In this document: in pieces, positions 29,025 to 36,848 of the stretch | How positions within the stretch are numbered: position 1 is the stretch's first letter | Layout of the letters: every line of letters begins with the position of its first letter | NCBI RefSeq assembly: GCF_022179765.1 | Contig: NZ_BPRE01000005.1 | Span: 248,001-312,000 of the forward strand | Reading direction: 5' to 3' | DNA length: 64,000 nt | Source of the DNA: Methylorubrum suomiense | GTDB taxonomy: Bacteria > Pseudomonadota > Alphaproteobacteria > Rhizobiales > Beijerinckiaceae | Made by a program: the position numbers and the translations under genes | The notes under the pieces: model-generated | The model's database searches: none | What the model saw: only the letters and a program-made list of their open reading frames with translations | Told to the model about the DNA's origin: nothing

Positions 29025-29711
29025 GTGACCAGCCCCGCTCCACCTCATCCCGCACTGCCCCTGCGAGGCCGCGTGTTCCGCGCCGTCTCGCTGGCGCCGC
29101 AAGCTCCGGCCGCGGAATGGCTCGTCCTCCTGGACGGCGCCCTGAAGCGCTCGCCGACGCTGTTCGACGACAAGGCCGTGATCCTCGATCTCGCGGACCT
29201 GCAACCCTCGGCGACCGAGCTGGAGAGCCTGATCGCCGAACTGACCACCCGGCGCCTTCGCATCCTCGGCATCGAGGGCCTGGACGCCGCGCTGCCCTCG
29301 AACCTGCCGCCGCGCCTCGTCGGGGGTCGCCCGCACGGCGACACCCTGGAAGCCCCGGCGGGTCCGGAAGACAAGCCGGGCGTCTCCTCGCTCACCATCG
29401 AGGGCTCGGTGCGCTCGGGGCAGAGCATCGTCCACCCGGAGGGCGACGTGACCGTGATGGGATCGGTGTCCTCGGGCGCCGAGATCCTCGCGGGCGGCTC
29501 CATCCACGTCTACGGCGCCCTGCGCGGGCGGGCCATCGCGGGCGCCGCCCGCAACCCTCGCGCACGCATCTACTGCCGCAAGTTCGAGCCCGAGCTTCTC
29601 GGCATCGACCGCCTCGTCCGCACGGCCGAGGACATGGGCACTCACCTGCGCGGCCAAGCGGTCCAGATCTGGTCCGACGGCGGCGCGATCAAGATCGCAG
29701 CCTTGGGTTAA
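29025..29711 (+). CDS. minC: Septum site-determining protein MinC, second paralogue (operon copy)
   Basis: This 228-residue MinC lies 12 bases before minD and is therefore the canonical operon copy. Its N-domain (LRGRVFRAVSLAPQAPAAEWL through LRILGIEGL) is followed by a much shorter linker than the upstream paralogue. The C-terminal beta-helix (GDVTVMGSVSSGAEILAGGSIHVYGALRGRAIAG, CRKFEPELLGIDRL) is nearly identical to it. The GTG start at 29025 is preceded by a strong hairpin and a CtrA-like box. Confidence 0.93.
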   Translation: MTSPAPPHPALPLRGRVFRAVSLAPQAPAAEWLVLLDGALKRSPTLFDDKAVILDLADLQPSATELESLIAELTTRRLRILGIEGLDAALPSNLPPRLVGGRPHGDTLEAPAGPEDKPGVSSLTIEGSVRSGQSIVHPEGDVTVMGSVSSGAEILAGGSIHVYGALRGRAIAGAARNPRARIYCRKFEPELLGIDRLVRTAEDMGTHLRGQAVQIWSDGGAIKIAALG

Positions 29712-29723
29712 GGGGAAACGAGA

Positions 29724-30539
29724 ATGGCCAAGGTCCTTTGTGTCACGTCCGGTAAGGGCGGCGTCGGCAAGACCACCACGACGGCAGCGCTCGGCGCGGC
29801 GCTGGCCCAGGCCGGCGAGAAGGTCTGCGTGGTCGATTTCGATGTCGGCCTGCGCAACCTCGATCTGATCATGGGCGCCGAGCGCCGCGTGGTCTACGAC
29901 CTGATCAACGTCACCAACGGCGACGCCAAGCTGCCGCAGGCGCTGATCCGCGACAAGCGCCTGGAGAACCTCGCGCTGCTGCCGGCCTCGCAGACCCGCG
30001 ACAAGGACGCGCTCACCGACGAGGGCGTCGAGCGGGTGATGGGCGAGCTGCGCGAGAAGTTCGACTGGATCGTCTGCGACAGCCCCGCCGGCATCGAGCG
30101 CGGCGCCCAGCTCGCCATGCGCCACGCCGACGTGGCCGTGGTGGTCACGAACCCGGAAGTCTCCTCGGTGCGTGACAGCGACCGGATCATCGGGCTGCTC
30201 GATTCCAAGACCGTGCGGGCCGAGCGCGGCGACTCGATCGAGAAGCACCTGATCCTGACCCGCTTCGACCCCGCCCGGGCCGATCGCGGCGACATGCTCA
30301 AGGTCGACGACGTGCTGGAGATCCTCTCGATCCCGCTGCTCGCCATCATCCCGGAGAGCCTCGAAGTCCTGCGCGCCTCGAATGTCGGCTGCCCGGTGAC
30401 GCTCAACAACCCGCTCTGCGCGCCGGCCCGGGCCTATATCGACGCGGTGCGCCGCCTGAAGGGCGAGACCGTGCCGATGGCGATCCCGTCCGACCGCAAG
30501 TCCCTGATCAACAAGCTGTTCACCCGGAGGGCCGCATGA
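29724..30539 (+). CDS. minD: Septum site-determining ATPase MinD
   Basis: This membrane-binding ParA-type ATPase recruits MinC and, with MinE, positions the division block. The 271 residues have the deviant Walker A motif GKGGVGKTTTTAALG, the switch VVDFDVGLRNLDLIMGAERR, DWIVCDSPAGIERGAQ, and a C-terminal amphipathic helix (KSLINKLFTRR) that binds the inner membrane. The stop overlaps the minE start (ATGA). Confidence 0.97.
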   Translation: MAKVLCVTSGKGGVGKTTTTAALGAALAQAGEKVCVVDFDVGLRNLDLIMGAERRVVYDLINVTNGDAKLPQALIRDKRLENLALLPASQTRDKDALTDEGVERVMGELREKFDWIVCDSPAGIERGAQLAMRHADVAVVVTNPEVSSVRDSDRIIGLLDSKTVRAERGDSIEKHLILTRFDPARADRGDMLKVDDVLEILSIPLLAIIPESLEVLRASNVGCPVTLNNPLCAPARAYIDAVRRLKGETVPMAIPSDRKSLINKLFTRRAA

Positions 30540-30811
30540 GTGTCCTGACCTTCCTCAAGCCACGGGGCTCCGGCTCCGTCGCCCGTGAGCGCCTGCAGCT
30601 CATCCTCGCGCACGAGCGCTCGGAGAGCAGCCGCCCCGACCTGGTGATCACGCTGCGCGAGGAGATCCTCGCGGTGATCGCCAAGCATATCGAGGTCGAG
30701 CGCGACAAGGTGCAGATCAAGCTGGAGCGCGGCGAAGGCGTGTCGACCCTGGGGGTCGACATCGAGTTCCCCGTCGAGACCCCGCCGGTCAAGAAGCGCG
30801 CCAGCGCCTGA
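30536..30811 (+). CDS. minE: Cell division topological specificity factor MinE
   Basis: MinE stimulates MinD ATPase activity and drives its oscillation. The 91 residues have the N-terminal anti-MinCD segment (RERLQLILAHERS) and the topological specificity domain (LREEILAVIAKHIEVERDKVQIKLER). The ATG lies within the minD stop overlap, so translation is coupled. A palindromic stem-loop follows. Confidence 0.96.
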   Translation: MSVLTFLKPRGSGSVARERLQLILAHERSESSRPDLVITLREEILAVIAKHIEVERDKVQIKLERGEGVSTLGVDIEFPVETPPVKKRASA

Positions 30812-30813
30812 GC

Positions 30814-30842
30814 GCGTATCCGGATCGATCATCCGGATACGC
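30814..30842. terminator. Bidirectional stem-loop between minE and the P450 gene
   Basis: GCGTATCCGGAT (30814-30825) and its complement (30831-30842) form a perfect 12-bp stem with a 5-base loop. It lies directly after the minE stop and 6 bases from the convergent P450 stop, so it probably serves both. There is no T-run. Confidence 0.6.
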
Positions 30843-30847
30843 CACCC

Positions 30848-32197
30848 CTACCGCACGGTCAGCCGGAACGCCGGCGCATGGTCGGGCTGGGTCGTCACCA
30901 CGGCGGCCGGCAGGACCGGACGCTCGTCCGCCCGGGCGATGCGGAAATGCCCGACGAGGCGGCTGAGCGCCAGCGTCGCCTCGGTCAGCGCGAAGGCCGC
31001 CCCGATGCAGATCCGCGGGCCTGCCCCGAACGGCATGTAGGCGAAGCGCGGCACCGGCTCGGCGCCGGGCAGGAAGCGGCCCGGATCGAACGCGTCGGGA
31101 TCGCGCCAGAGCCGGCGGTGCCGGTGCAGCAGCCAGGGCGAGATCGTCACGCTGTCCCCGCGCGCGACCGGCTGGCCCGCGAGCACGTCCGGCCCCAGGG
31201 CCGAGCGGGCGATGATATAGGCGGGCGGGTAGAGCCGCAGGGTCTCGTCGATCACTGCGCGGGTGAACGGCTTCTCCGCTTCATCCGCCTCCGCGGCGAC
31301 CGCCTCCTGCGCATCCGGATCGAGGGCGAGCAGGGTGCAGGCCCAGAGCAGGGTCAGCGCCGTGGTCTCGTGCCCGGCCAGGATCATGGTGGCGACCTGA
31401 TCGCGCAAAGCCTCCGCGGTGAAACCGTCGCCGGTCTCCGGATCGCGGGCGGCGCGCAAGTGGTCGAGCAGGTCGCGGGGCCGGCCGGAGCGCGCCTCCG
31501 CCCGGTCGGCGATCACCGTGTCGAGGAAGGCGACCCAGTCGCGCCGGAACCGGGCCCGGGCCCGGTCGAGCGGCGTCGCGAAGCGCAGCGGAACGAGGGC
31601 ATCGGTGAGGTGCGGACGCCCGAGACGCTCGGAATAGGCGGCGAGATAACCGCGCAGCCGCTCGCCATGGCGCGCCATGCCGACCGAGAACATCGTCCGC
31701 CCGGCGATCTCCAGGGCGAGATGCTGGAGCGCCGCGAAGAGATCGACCGGTCCCGCAGCGGCAGGCCCTTCGAGGGCGGCCAGCGCCTCGTCGGTCGCCG
31801 AGAGGATGTGCGGCACCAGCGTCTCCACCGCCCGCGGCGTGAAGGCGGGGCTCAGAGCCCGGCGCTGATGGCGCCACGCGCTCCCCTCGCTGATGAGCAA
31901 TCCGTCGCCGAGCATCGGCCGCAGCACGCGGATCGAGATCGCCGTGCGGGCGTAGTTGCCGGTGTTCTCCACCAACACCCGTCGCACCGCCTCCGGATCG
32001 CTCACGGTGAGCCGCACCTTGCCGAGCAGGCGGCGGCGGCGCAGGGGCACCTCGTAGGCCGAGGCCGGCCAGCAGCCGATGCCGTTGGTGCGCATGGTGG
32101 CGATGAAGCGCAGGGTCGACAATTCCCGCTCCGGCGGCACCGGCACCGGCGGCACGGGACGGGAGCCGACCGGAACCGTCTGCAGATCGATGGTCAT
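30848..32197 (-). CDS. Cytochrome P450
   Basis: This 449-residue haem monooxygenase shows the I-helix oxygen-activating motif AGHETTALT, the K-helix ETLR, the PERF-type segment DAFDPGRFLP and the haem-thiolate motif FGAGPRICIG with the ligand cysteine. It lacks a membrane anchor and is a soluble bacterial P450; WRHQRRALSPAF is the C-helix signature. The substrate and redox partners are unknown, and no ferredoxin or reductase gene is adjacent. The upstream region holds extragenic repeat elements. Confidence 0.94.
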   Translation of the reverse strand: MTIDLQTVPVGSRPVPPVPVPPERELSTLRFIATMRTNGIGCWPASAYEVPLRRRRLLGKVRLTVSDPEAVRRVLVENTGNYARTAISIRVLRPMLGDGLLISEGSAWRHQRRALSPAFTPRAVETLVPHILSATDEALAALEGPAAAGPVDLFAALQHLALEIAGRTMFSVGMARHGERLRGYLAAYSERLGRPHLTDALVPLRFATPLDRARARFRRDWVAFLDTVIADRAEARSGRPRDLLDHLRAARDPETGDGFTAEALRDQVATMILAGHETTALTLLWACTLLALDPDAQEAVAAEADEAEKPFTRAVIDETLRLYPPAYIIARSALGPDVLAGQPVARGDSVTISPWLLHRHRRLWRDPDAFDPGRFLPGAEPVPRFAYMPFGAGPRICIGAAFALTEATLALSRLVGHFRIARADERPVLPAAVVTTQPDHAPAFRLTVR

Positions 32198-32514
32198 GGG
32201 TCTCGCTCAAGCGGGTGGCATCGGGCAGAACCCTCGGGCGCGACCGGATCACGGCCCGAGCCGCCGTGCCGTTGCCGCCGAGGGCCGGCAGATGCCGTTC
32301 GGGCCGATGCTCTAGGCGCTTGATCGGCGCCGCGCGAGCCCGATCGCCGCAAGGGAGGCCGGGGCGCGGCGCGGGGCTAGGGCACCGTGCCGGATATCGG
32401 ATCCGGTACGATGCTCTGGGTTCTCGTGCTGCACGGTTTTTTCCGGAAGCCGGTTCCGAGCTGTCGGGCCGATCCCTCAGGGATGCGGGGGGATGGCCCG
32501 CCACGCCGAACCGT
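32198..32514. repeat. Gene-free stretch with two extragenic palindromic elements
   Basis: A copy of the gctcta element ends at about 32315 (gttcgggccgatgctctagg). A second, more complete one spans 32382-32490, containing cggatatcggatccggtacgatgctctg and then ttttccggaagccggttccga. The P450 promoter must lie at its left end. No gene was seen. Confidence 0.55.
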
Positions 32515-33000
32515 TCAGGCCGCGGGCTGCGGACGGCGGATCAATCGCGGACGCCAAATCCCGAACACGACGTTGAGGGTCGCCACCGCGAGCAGCACCC
32601 AGAGCGTTCCCCGCTCGGAGCCGAGATCCTGGCCCAACGTCGCCGGGTCGATCCGGCCGGCCAAGGCCTCGGCGCTGCGGCGCGCCTCCTCCTGCATCGG
32701 CCCCTGCACGCCGACGAAGCCCCATTCGAACATCACCACCCCGGTGGCGAGCTTGGCCCAGGCCCAGCCGGCGCTGTGGAAGGCGCGCTGGGCGATGGAG
32801 AGCAGGCCGGCGAGCAGCGTGAGCGCCAGCGAGGGCAGGAACAGCCAGGTCGCCACAGCGCCCATCGCCCCGCGGATCAGGGCGTAGCCTTCCAGGGCCG
32901 TCGTCGACGGCGCACGTTCGAGCAGCACGAGCAGGGCGGCCATCGCCCCCATGAGGCCGATCGCCCCCATCGTGTGGAGGAACTTGAGAAGGCGCCGCAT
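32515..33000 (-). CDS. Small integral membrane protein (DUF2269-like)
   Basis: This 161-residue protein has four probable transmembrane helices (near residues 8-26, 42-66, 82-100 and 132-150). It begins MRRLLKFLHTMGAIGLMGAMAAL, resembling DUF2269-type membrane proteins that start with a LKFLH motif. A polar loop (QEEARRSAEALAGRIDPATLGQDLG) separates helices 3 and 4. The family assignment is tentative and the function unknown. Confidence 0.65.
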   Translation of the reverse strand: MRRLLKFLHTMGAIGLMGAMAALLVLLERAPSTTALEGYALIRGAMGAVATWLFLPSLALTLLAGLLSIAQRAFHSAGWAWAKLATGVVMFEWGFVGVQGPMQEEARRSAEALAGRIDPATLGQDLGSERGTLWVLLAVATLNVVFGIWRPRLIRRPQPAA

Positions 33001-33101
33001 CGCGTCCCACCCCCGGCCGACCGGATGGTGACACGAAACCTAGCGGAAACTTTCGACCCACGGGAGTCGGCGTTCCCGCACGTCGCCGTGAGGCGGGCCG
33101 C

Positions 33102-33608
33102 TCAGGCGAAGAGGTCGAGCTGCAGGGCGGCGGCGCGGGCGCGACGGCGCGGACGGGCCGAGGGGGCAGAGGGCGAGGCCGGAACCGGAATCGGCGGCGG
33201 GGGGCAATCGGGGAGCGGGACGCCGGGCTTGGCGTAGAGGACCGCACCGACCACGCGGGTTCGGCCCGGATCGAGCAGGACGCAGCAGCGATGCGGCCCG
33301 GCGGACAGGATTTCCTGCACCAAGGGCTCGGCGGGGGGCAAAGCGGCGACCGCTTCCAAGAGGCTGGTCAGGCCGGCGGCGGCCATGCCCAGAACGCGGA
33401 ACTCGAAGGCCTGCCCGCTCCAGGTATGGCGGGCCGATCCGGCGCTGGTGGCGGAGAACGGGTTGCTGCCGAAGAGGGTGGCCGCATCGCTCACGAAGGC
33501 GGCGATGACGTCACGCTCCGCCAGAGGGTGGGCGGCGAGGACGAGATCGGCGAGGCGTTGTTTCGAAAGCGTCTGAGAAGCTTGCACGGTGCGAAGACTC
33601 GCACGCAC
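33102..33608 (-). CDS. Hypothetical protein ending in a beta-clamp-binding motif
   Basis: This 168-residue soluble protein of no recognised family begins MRASLRTVQASQTLSKQRLADLVLAA and has a middle part with SARHTWSGQAFEFRVLG and PHRCCVLLDPGRTRVVGAVLYAKPG. A Pro-rich and then Arg-rich linker ends in QLDLFA at the very C-terminus. QLDLF matches the canonical binding motif for the DNA polymerase III beta sliding clamp (QL-S/D-LF), placed on a flexible tail as in known clamp binders. A role at replication or repair sites is inferred from this alone. Confidence 0.6.
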   Translation of the reverse strand: MRASLRTVQASQTLSKQRLADLVLAAHPLAERDVIAAFVSDAATLFGSNPFSATSAGSARHTWSGQAFEFRVLGMAAAGLTSLLEAVAALPPAEPLVQEILSAGPHRCCVLLDPGRTRVVGAVLYAKPGVPLPDCPPPPIPVPASPSAPSARPRRRARAAALQLDLFA

Positions 33609-33671
33609 CGCGCGCCACGGTCGAGGCGCGTCCTACGGAAGGCTGTGGATGGCGCGTCGGCTCGCACATCG

Positions 33672-33766
33672 TGTCGGCTATTGATTTCGGCCTGATGCTC
33701 TCGGTTCCTGTGCGGCATCGGCTGTGTCCGAAGGCCGGCTCCCACCGGACGGGACGATGCTCTAGC
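33672..33766. repeat. Extragenic palindromic element, gctcta family
   Basis: The stretch shows tcggcctgatgctctcgg, then gtccgaaggccggctcccaccgg and acgatgctcta at its right edge. Its order and spacing match the element at 36155-36255, so both appear to be full copies. It lies between two minus-strand genes. Confidence 0.6.
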
Positions 33767-34106
33767 GCACCGAGTTCTCACCGTTGTTGCGCTGGACGCA
33801 GCGATAGCCGGCGAAGCAATAGGGCTCGTCGAGGGTCGGCTCGAAAGCCGGCGCGGAGGACACCTCGTTCTGGCAGGCGCCGCTCTCGAAATGTACGGTC
33901 TCGTAGGCGGTCGGGCTCGACGCCACCACGACATGGCCCCGATGCGCCACGATCGATCGCAGGGCCCCGCAGGTAAGCCCGGGCGCGAAGGGCCGCTTGG
34001 CGAGCGGCGGCACCTCCTGGAACGGTCCGGTCTGCGCGAGGGCGCCGATGGACGGCGTCGCGAAGAGACCCGCGCAGAGGAGAGCGATACGAACCGAGGG
34101 CGTCAT
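33762..34106 (-). CDS. Exported cysteine-containing hypothetical protein
   Basis: This 114-residue protein has a signal peptide (MTPSVRIALLCAGLFATPSIGALAQ), then a ~90-residue domain with four cysteines (LTCGALRSIVAHRG, SGACQNEV, PYCFAGYRCVQRNN) that probably form two disulfides in the periplasm. The start at 34106 is set by the signal peptide; the frame continues upstream without protein character. No family was recognised. Confidence 0.65.
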   Translation of the reverse strand: MTPSVRIALLCAGLFATPSIGALAQTGPFQEVPPLAKRPFAPGLTCGALRSIVAHRGHVVVASSPTAYETVHFESGACQNEVSSAPAFEPTLDEPYCFAGYRCVQRNNGENSVR

Positions 34107-34252
34107 GGCCGGAGATCCCCGTGAAGGCGCCGATCCTGCGCCGATGATCCGCCCCCTCGCAAGCCGTCGCCCTCCGGCGACGGCTCGGGTCAAGCCGGCC
34201 CGCCTTGCCGCCTTCGATCCCCGAGGGGACGCTTGTCGCGCGGGCCCCGTCG

Positions 34253-34423
34253 TCAGCCGCTCGGCGGCGTATCACCGGGTGGGGTGTGACCGGGCGGCCT
34301 GTCACCCGGCACCCGAGCGGGCGGATCGGCCTTGACGCCGGGGCCGCGGGCGGGCCGGGGGAACAGCACCAGGCCGGCGAGCGCGCCGAGAAGGCCGGTC
34401 CATCCGATCCGCCGCAGGCTCAT
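34253..34423 (-). CDS. Small protein with one hydrophobic helix and Pro-rich tail
   Basis: This 56-residue frame begins MSLRRIGWTGLLGALAGLVLF, a single membrane helix or signal anchor, followed by a Pro/Gly/Asp-rich tail with GDRPPGHTPPGDTPPSG. It lies 19 bases after panB on the same strand and could be co-transcribed. No family was recognised; the composition is plausible but the evidence is thin. Confidence 0.35.
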   Translation of the reverse strand: MSLRRIGWTGLLGALAGLVLFPRPARGPGVKADPPARVPGDRPPGHTPPGDTPPSG

Positions 34424-34442
34424 CGTGGGGCCCTCCTCGGGC

Positions 34443-35267
34443 TCAGCGGGGTGCGTAGGTGTGCTCGTCCGCCGGGAAACGGCCCTCGCGGACCTCCTCG
34501 GCATAGGCCCTCACGGCACCCTCGATATGGGCCCGTAGCGAGCCGTAGCCCTTGACGAATTTCGGCGCCCGCTCGCTCAGGCCCAGCATGTCCTCCAGCA
34601 CGAGGATCTGGCCGTCGCAGGCGCTGGTCGCACCGATCCCGATGGTGGCGGCGGTCACCGCCGGATCGGTGGCGATGGCGCGGGCCACCGGCTCGACGAT
34701 GCCCTCCAGCACGATGGCGAAGGCGCCGGCCTCGCTGATCGCCCGCGCATCCTCCCGCAGCCGCGCCTCGTCGCCCGCGCCGTGGCCCTGGACCTTGAAG
34801 CCGCCCATCGTGTTCACGGATTGGGGGGTGAGCCCGATATGCCCCATCACCGGCACGCCGCGCTCTGTCAGGAAAGCGACCGTGTCGGCGAAGCGGGCGC
34901 CGCCCTCCAGCTTGATCGCCCCGGCCCCGGTCTCCTTCAGAACGCGGGCGGCGCTGAGGAAGGCCTGCTCCCGGCTCGCCTCGTAGGAGCCGAACGGCAT
35001 GTCGACGACGACGAGCGCCCGCGACGTGCCGCGCATCACCGCCTGAGCCTGGACGATCATCATCTCGAGGGTCACCGGCAGGGTCGATTCCATGCCGTGC
35101 ATCACCATGCCGAGCGAGTCGCCCACCAGGATGAAATCGCAATAGGCATCGAGAATGCCCGCCGTGTGGGCGTGGTAGGCGGTCAGCGCGATGATCTTGC
35201 GCCCCTCCGCCTTGCGCTTGGCCACGTCGATCGCCCTGAGGCGACGGGACTGGACGTGCTGCGACAT
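34443..35267 (-). CDS. panB: 3-methyl-2-oxobutanoate hydroxymethyltransferase
   Basis: PanB transfers a hydroxymethyl group from methylene-tetrahydrofolate to alpha-ketoisovalerate, giving ketopantoate for coenzyme A synthesis. The 274 residues match the family, with [17 protein letters not shown], the metal-binding [36 protein letters not shown] and the catalytic-site [12 protein letters not shown]. panC is not adjacent. Near the C-terminus, [17 protein letters not shown] is typical. Confidence 0.96.
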   Translation of the reverse strand: MSQHVQSRRLRAIDVAKRKAEGRKIIALTAYHAHTAGILDAYCDFILVGDSLGMVMHGMESTLPVTLEMMIVQAQAVMRGTSRALVVVDMPFGSYEASREQAFLSAARVLKETGAGAIKLEGGARFADTVAFLTERGVPVMGHIGLTPQSVNTMGGFKVQGHGAGDEARLREDARAISEAGAFAIVLEGIVEPVARAIATDPAVTAATIGIGATSACDGQILVLEDMLGLSERAPKFVKGYGSLRAHIEGAVRAYAEEVREGRFPADEHTYAPR

Positions 35268-35639
35268 GGCTCAACGATCCGAAGGCTGGCGTTCCGAGGG
35301 ACCGGGCGGACCCGGAACCGTCATGCGGGCCCGCCTATAATCGCGTTCGCGCCGGCCCGCGCCTGCTCATATGGGCAAGGCCCGATCGGATGGGGAGAGT
35401 GTGGCCCGGAGGCACCGGCCTCCTGAAGCGGTGGCGTTTGCCGCCCCGCACTGCCCGTTTTCGGGCGTTTCCTCCCTAGACTTCGGTCCGCCTCCGGGCG
35501 TGCCGTTTTTCCGCCACATCCTGCCCGCTGTCAACCGCCACGCTCGACCGTAAGGCGCTTGAAATTGCTCGAATTTCGAGCTTTGCCGGAATCTTGACGA
35601 AAATGCGGCGCGTCCAGCCGGGATCCGTGACGGTCGCGC
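35268..35639. other. Gene-free region upstream of panB with a small inverted repeat
   Basis: These 372 bases contain the panB promoter and no convincing gene. A perfect dyad GCTCGA-ATT-TCGAGC lies at 35567-35581, near the thioredoxin gene's 3' end, and could be a weak terminator for it or an operator. A short plus frame at 35371-35553 lacks protein features. Confidence 0.4.
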
Positions 35640-36026
35640 TCAGAGCGCCTTCTCGAGAAGCTGCTCGATCCATTCCGGCTGGGTCTCGCCGACGGAGCGG
35701 CCGACCTCGGCCTTCCCCTTGTAGACGATGAGCGTGCTCTGCGTCCGGGCCTCGAACCGGCGCACCAGATCGCGCTGGCTGTCGAAGTCGATGGTGAAGA
35801 CGGCGAGATCCTTGAAGCGCGGCTCGGCGCCGAGCGTCGCCAGGATCGGCTTCTGCGTCCGGCAGATGGGGCACCAGGGCGCCGAGATCTGCACGAGGAT
35901 CGGTCGCCCTTCCGCCTGCGCCGCCTCGAAGGCCTGCGGGTCGAACGGAACCGGCGCGGCGGCCCGCGCCGGTCCGGCGAGGATCAGGGCCGCGGCGAGG
36001 GCGAGGGCGTGGCGGCGGGTCGGCAT
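35640..36026 (-). CDS. Periplasmic thioredoxin-like protein
   Basis: This 128-residue protein has a signal peptide (MPTRRHALALAAALILAGPARA) and a thioredoxin fold with the active site SAPWCPICRTQ (CPIC). A substrate-side cis-proline segment is not fully canonical (RTQSTLIVYKG). It presumably exchanges disulfides in the periplasm. It is on the same strand as the quinoprotein-relay genes upstream (224 bases away) and may serve them, but the intervening repeat element leaves operon membership open. Confidence 0.8.
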   Translation of the reverse strand: MPTRRHALALAAALILAGPARAAAPVPFDPQAFEAAQAEGRPILVQISAPWCPICRTQKPILATLGAEPRFKDLAVFTIDFDSQRDLVRRFEARTQSTLIVYKGKAEVGRSVGETQPEWIEQLLEKAL

Positions 36027-36149
36027 CGGGAATCCTCGGCCTGCTGTCGAGGGCGGTGCCCTACCCCATTGGGCCGGGTCACGCCTCTCACTTCCTGTTT
36101 CGACGCGCTTTCGTCCGACGAACGGGCGTTCCCTTGGTCGAAATGTGCT

Positions 36150-36255
36150 CTCGAGCATCGTGCCGAATATCGGGTCCGGCACGACGTTCTCGGTGATTGC
36201 GTTGCATCGGCTTCTTTCGAAAGCCGGCTCCCACCTTTCGGGCCGACGCTCTAGC
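36150..36255. repeat. Extragenic palindromic element, gctcta family
   Basis: The stretch ctcgagcatcgtgccgaatatcgggtccggcacgacgttctcgg is followed by tttcgaaagccggctcccacctttcgggccgacgctcta. This is the same layout as at 33672-33766 and 32382-32490. It sits between the thioredoxin and CxxxCW protein genes. Confidence 0.6.
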
Positions 36256-36844
36256 GTTCGGGGCTGCCATTGGCCGCGACCCATGGCGGATCGGGCTTGA
36301 CGGTCGTGGTCTCGTGGTCGTCCTGCCAGCCCTCGACGCCCAGTGGATACCAGTGAACACGGGTATAGCCCGCCGCCACCAGCCGCTTGCCCGCATTCCA
36401 GCTGCCCCAGCATTCGGGACGGCAGAAGGTGACGATGGGTTTCGCCTTGTCGCCGCCGGTCAGCGCCGCCACGCGGGCGAGGAACGCGGCCTCCCGGTCG
36501 GGGGGAAGCGGCGCCTCGCCCGCCCCCGGCAGCCAGACGGCCTTGGGGATCGAGCGATGGGTCGGAAGCCAGGGCCGGTCGGCGGGAAAACCCGCCGGCC
36601 GACGGTCGGCGAGGACGACGTCGATCAGCACGGGCGCTTCGGGCAGGAGCGCCTCCAGGCCCTTGAGATCGATCACCGTCGCACCCTTGAGGGTCGCGGG
36701 CGTGTAGCCGTGCGGGGGGCCGGTATAGAGCCCCTCGGGCTCCGGCACGTTCACCGGTGAATCGGCCGGAGCCGCCGCCGCAGCGGTCGCCCCGATCATC
36801 AGGCCGAGGGCGAAGAGGACGGCGTTTCCGGCGCGTCTGCGCAT
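36251..36844 (-). CDS. PQQ-dependent catabolism-associated CXXCW motif protein
   Basis: This 197-residue exported, rhodanese-like protein has a signal peptide (GNAVLFALGLMIGATAAAAA), then VNVPEPEGLYTGPPHGYTPATLKGATVID, and the family-defining active site FCRPECWGSWNAGKRL (Cys-x3-Cys-Trp). The family is found only with PQQ-dependent alcohol dehydrogenases and their relay proteins in methylotrophs and relatives; its chemistry is unproven, probably sulfur- or redox-linked. The gene is 4 bases downstream of the SoxYZ-like carrier. Confidence 0.88.
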   Translation of the reverse strand: MRRRAGNAVLFALGLMIGATAAAAAPADSPVNVPEPEGLYTGPPHGYTPATLKGATVIDLKGLEALLPEAPVLIDVVLADRRPAGFPADRPWLPTHRSIPKAVWLPGAGEAPLPPDREAAFLARVAALTGGDKAKPIVTFCRPECWGSWNAGKRLVAAGYTRVHWYPLGVEGWQDDHETTTVKPDPPWVAANGSPER

Positions 36845-36848
36845 GGCG

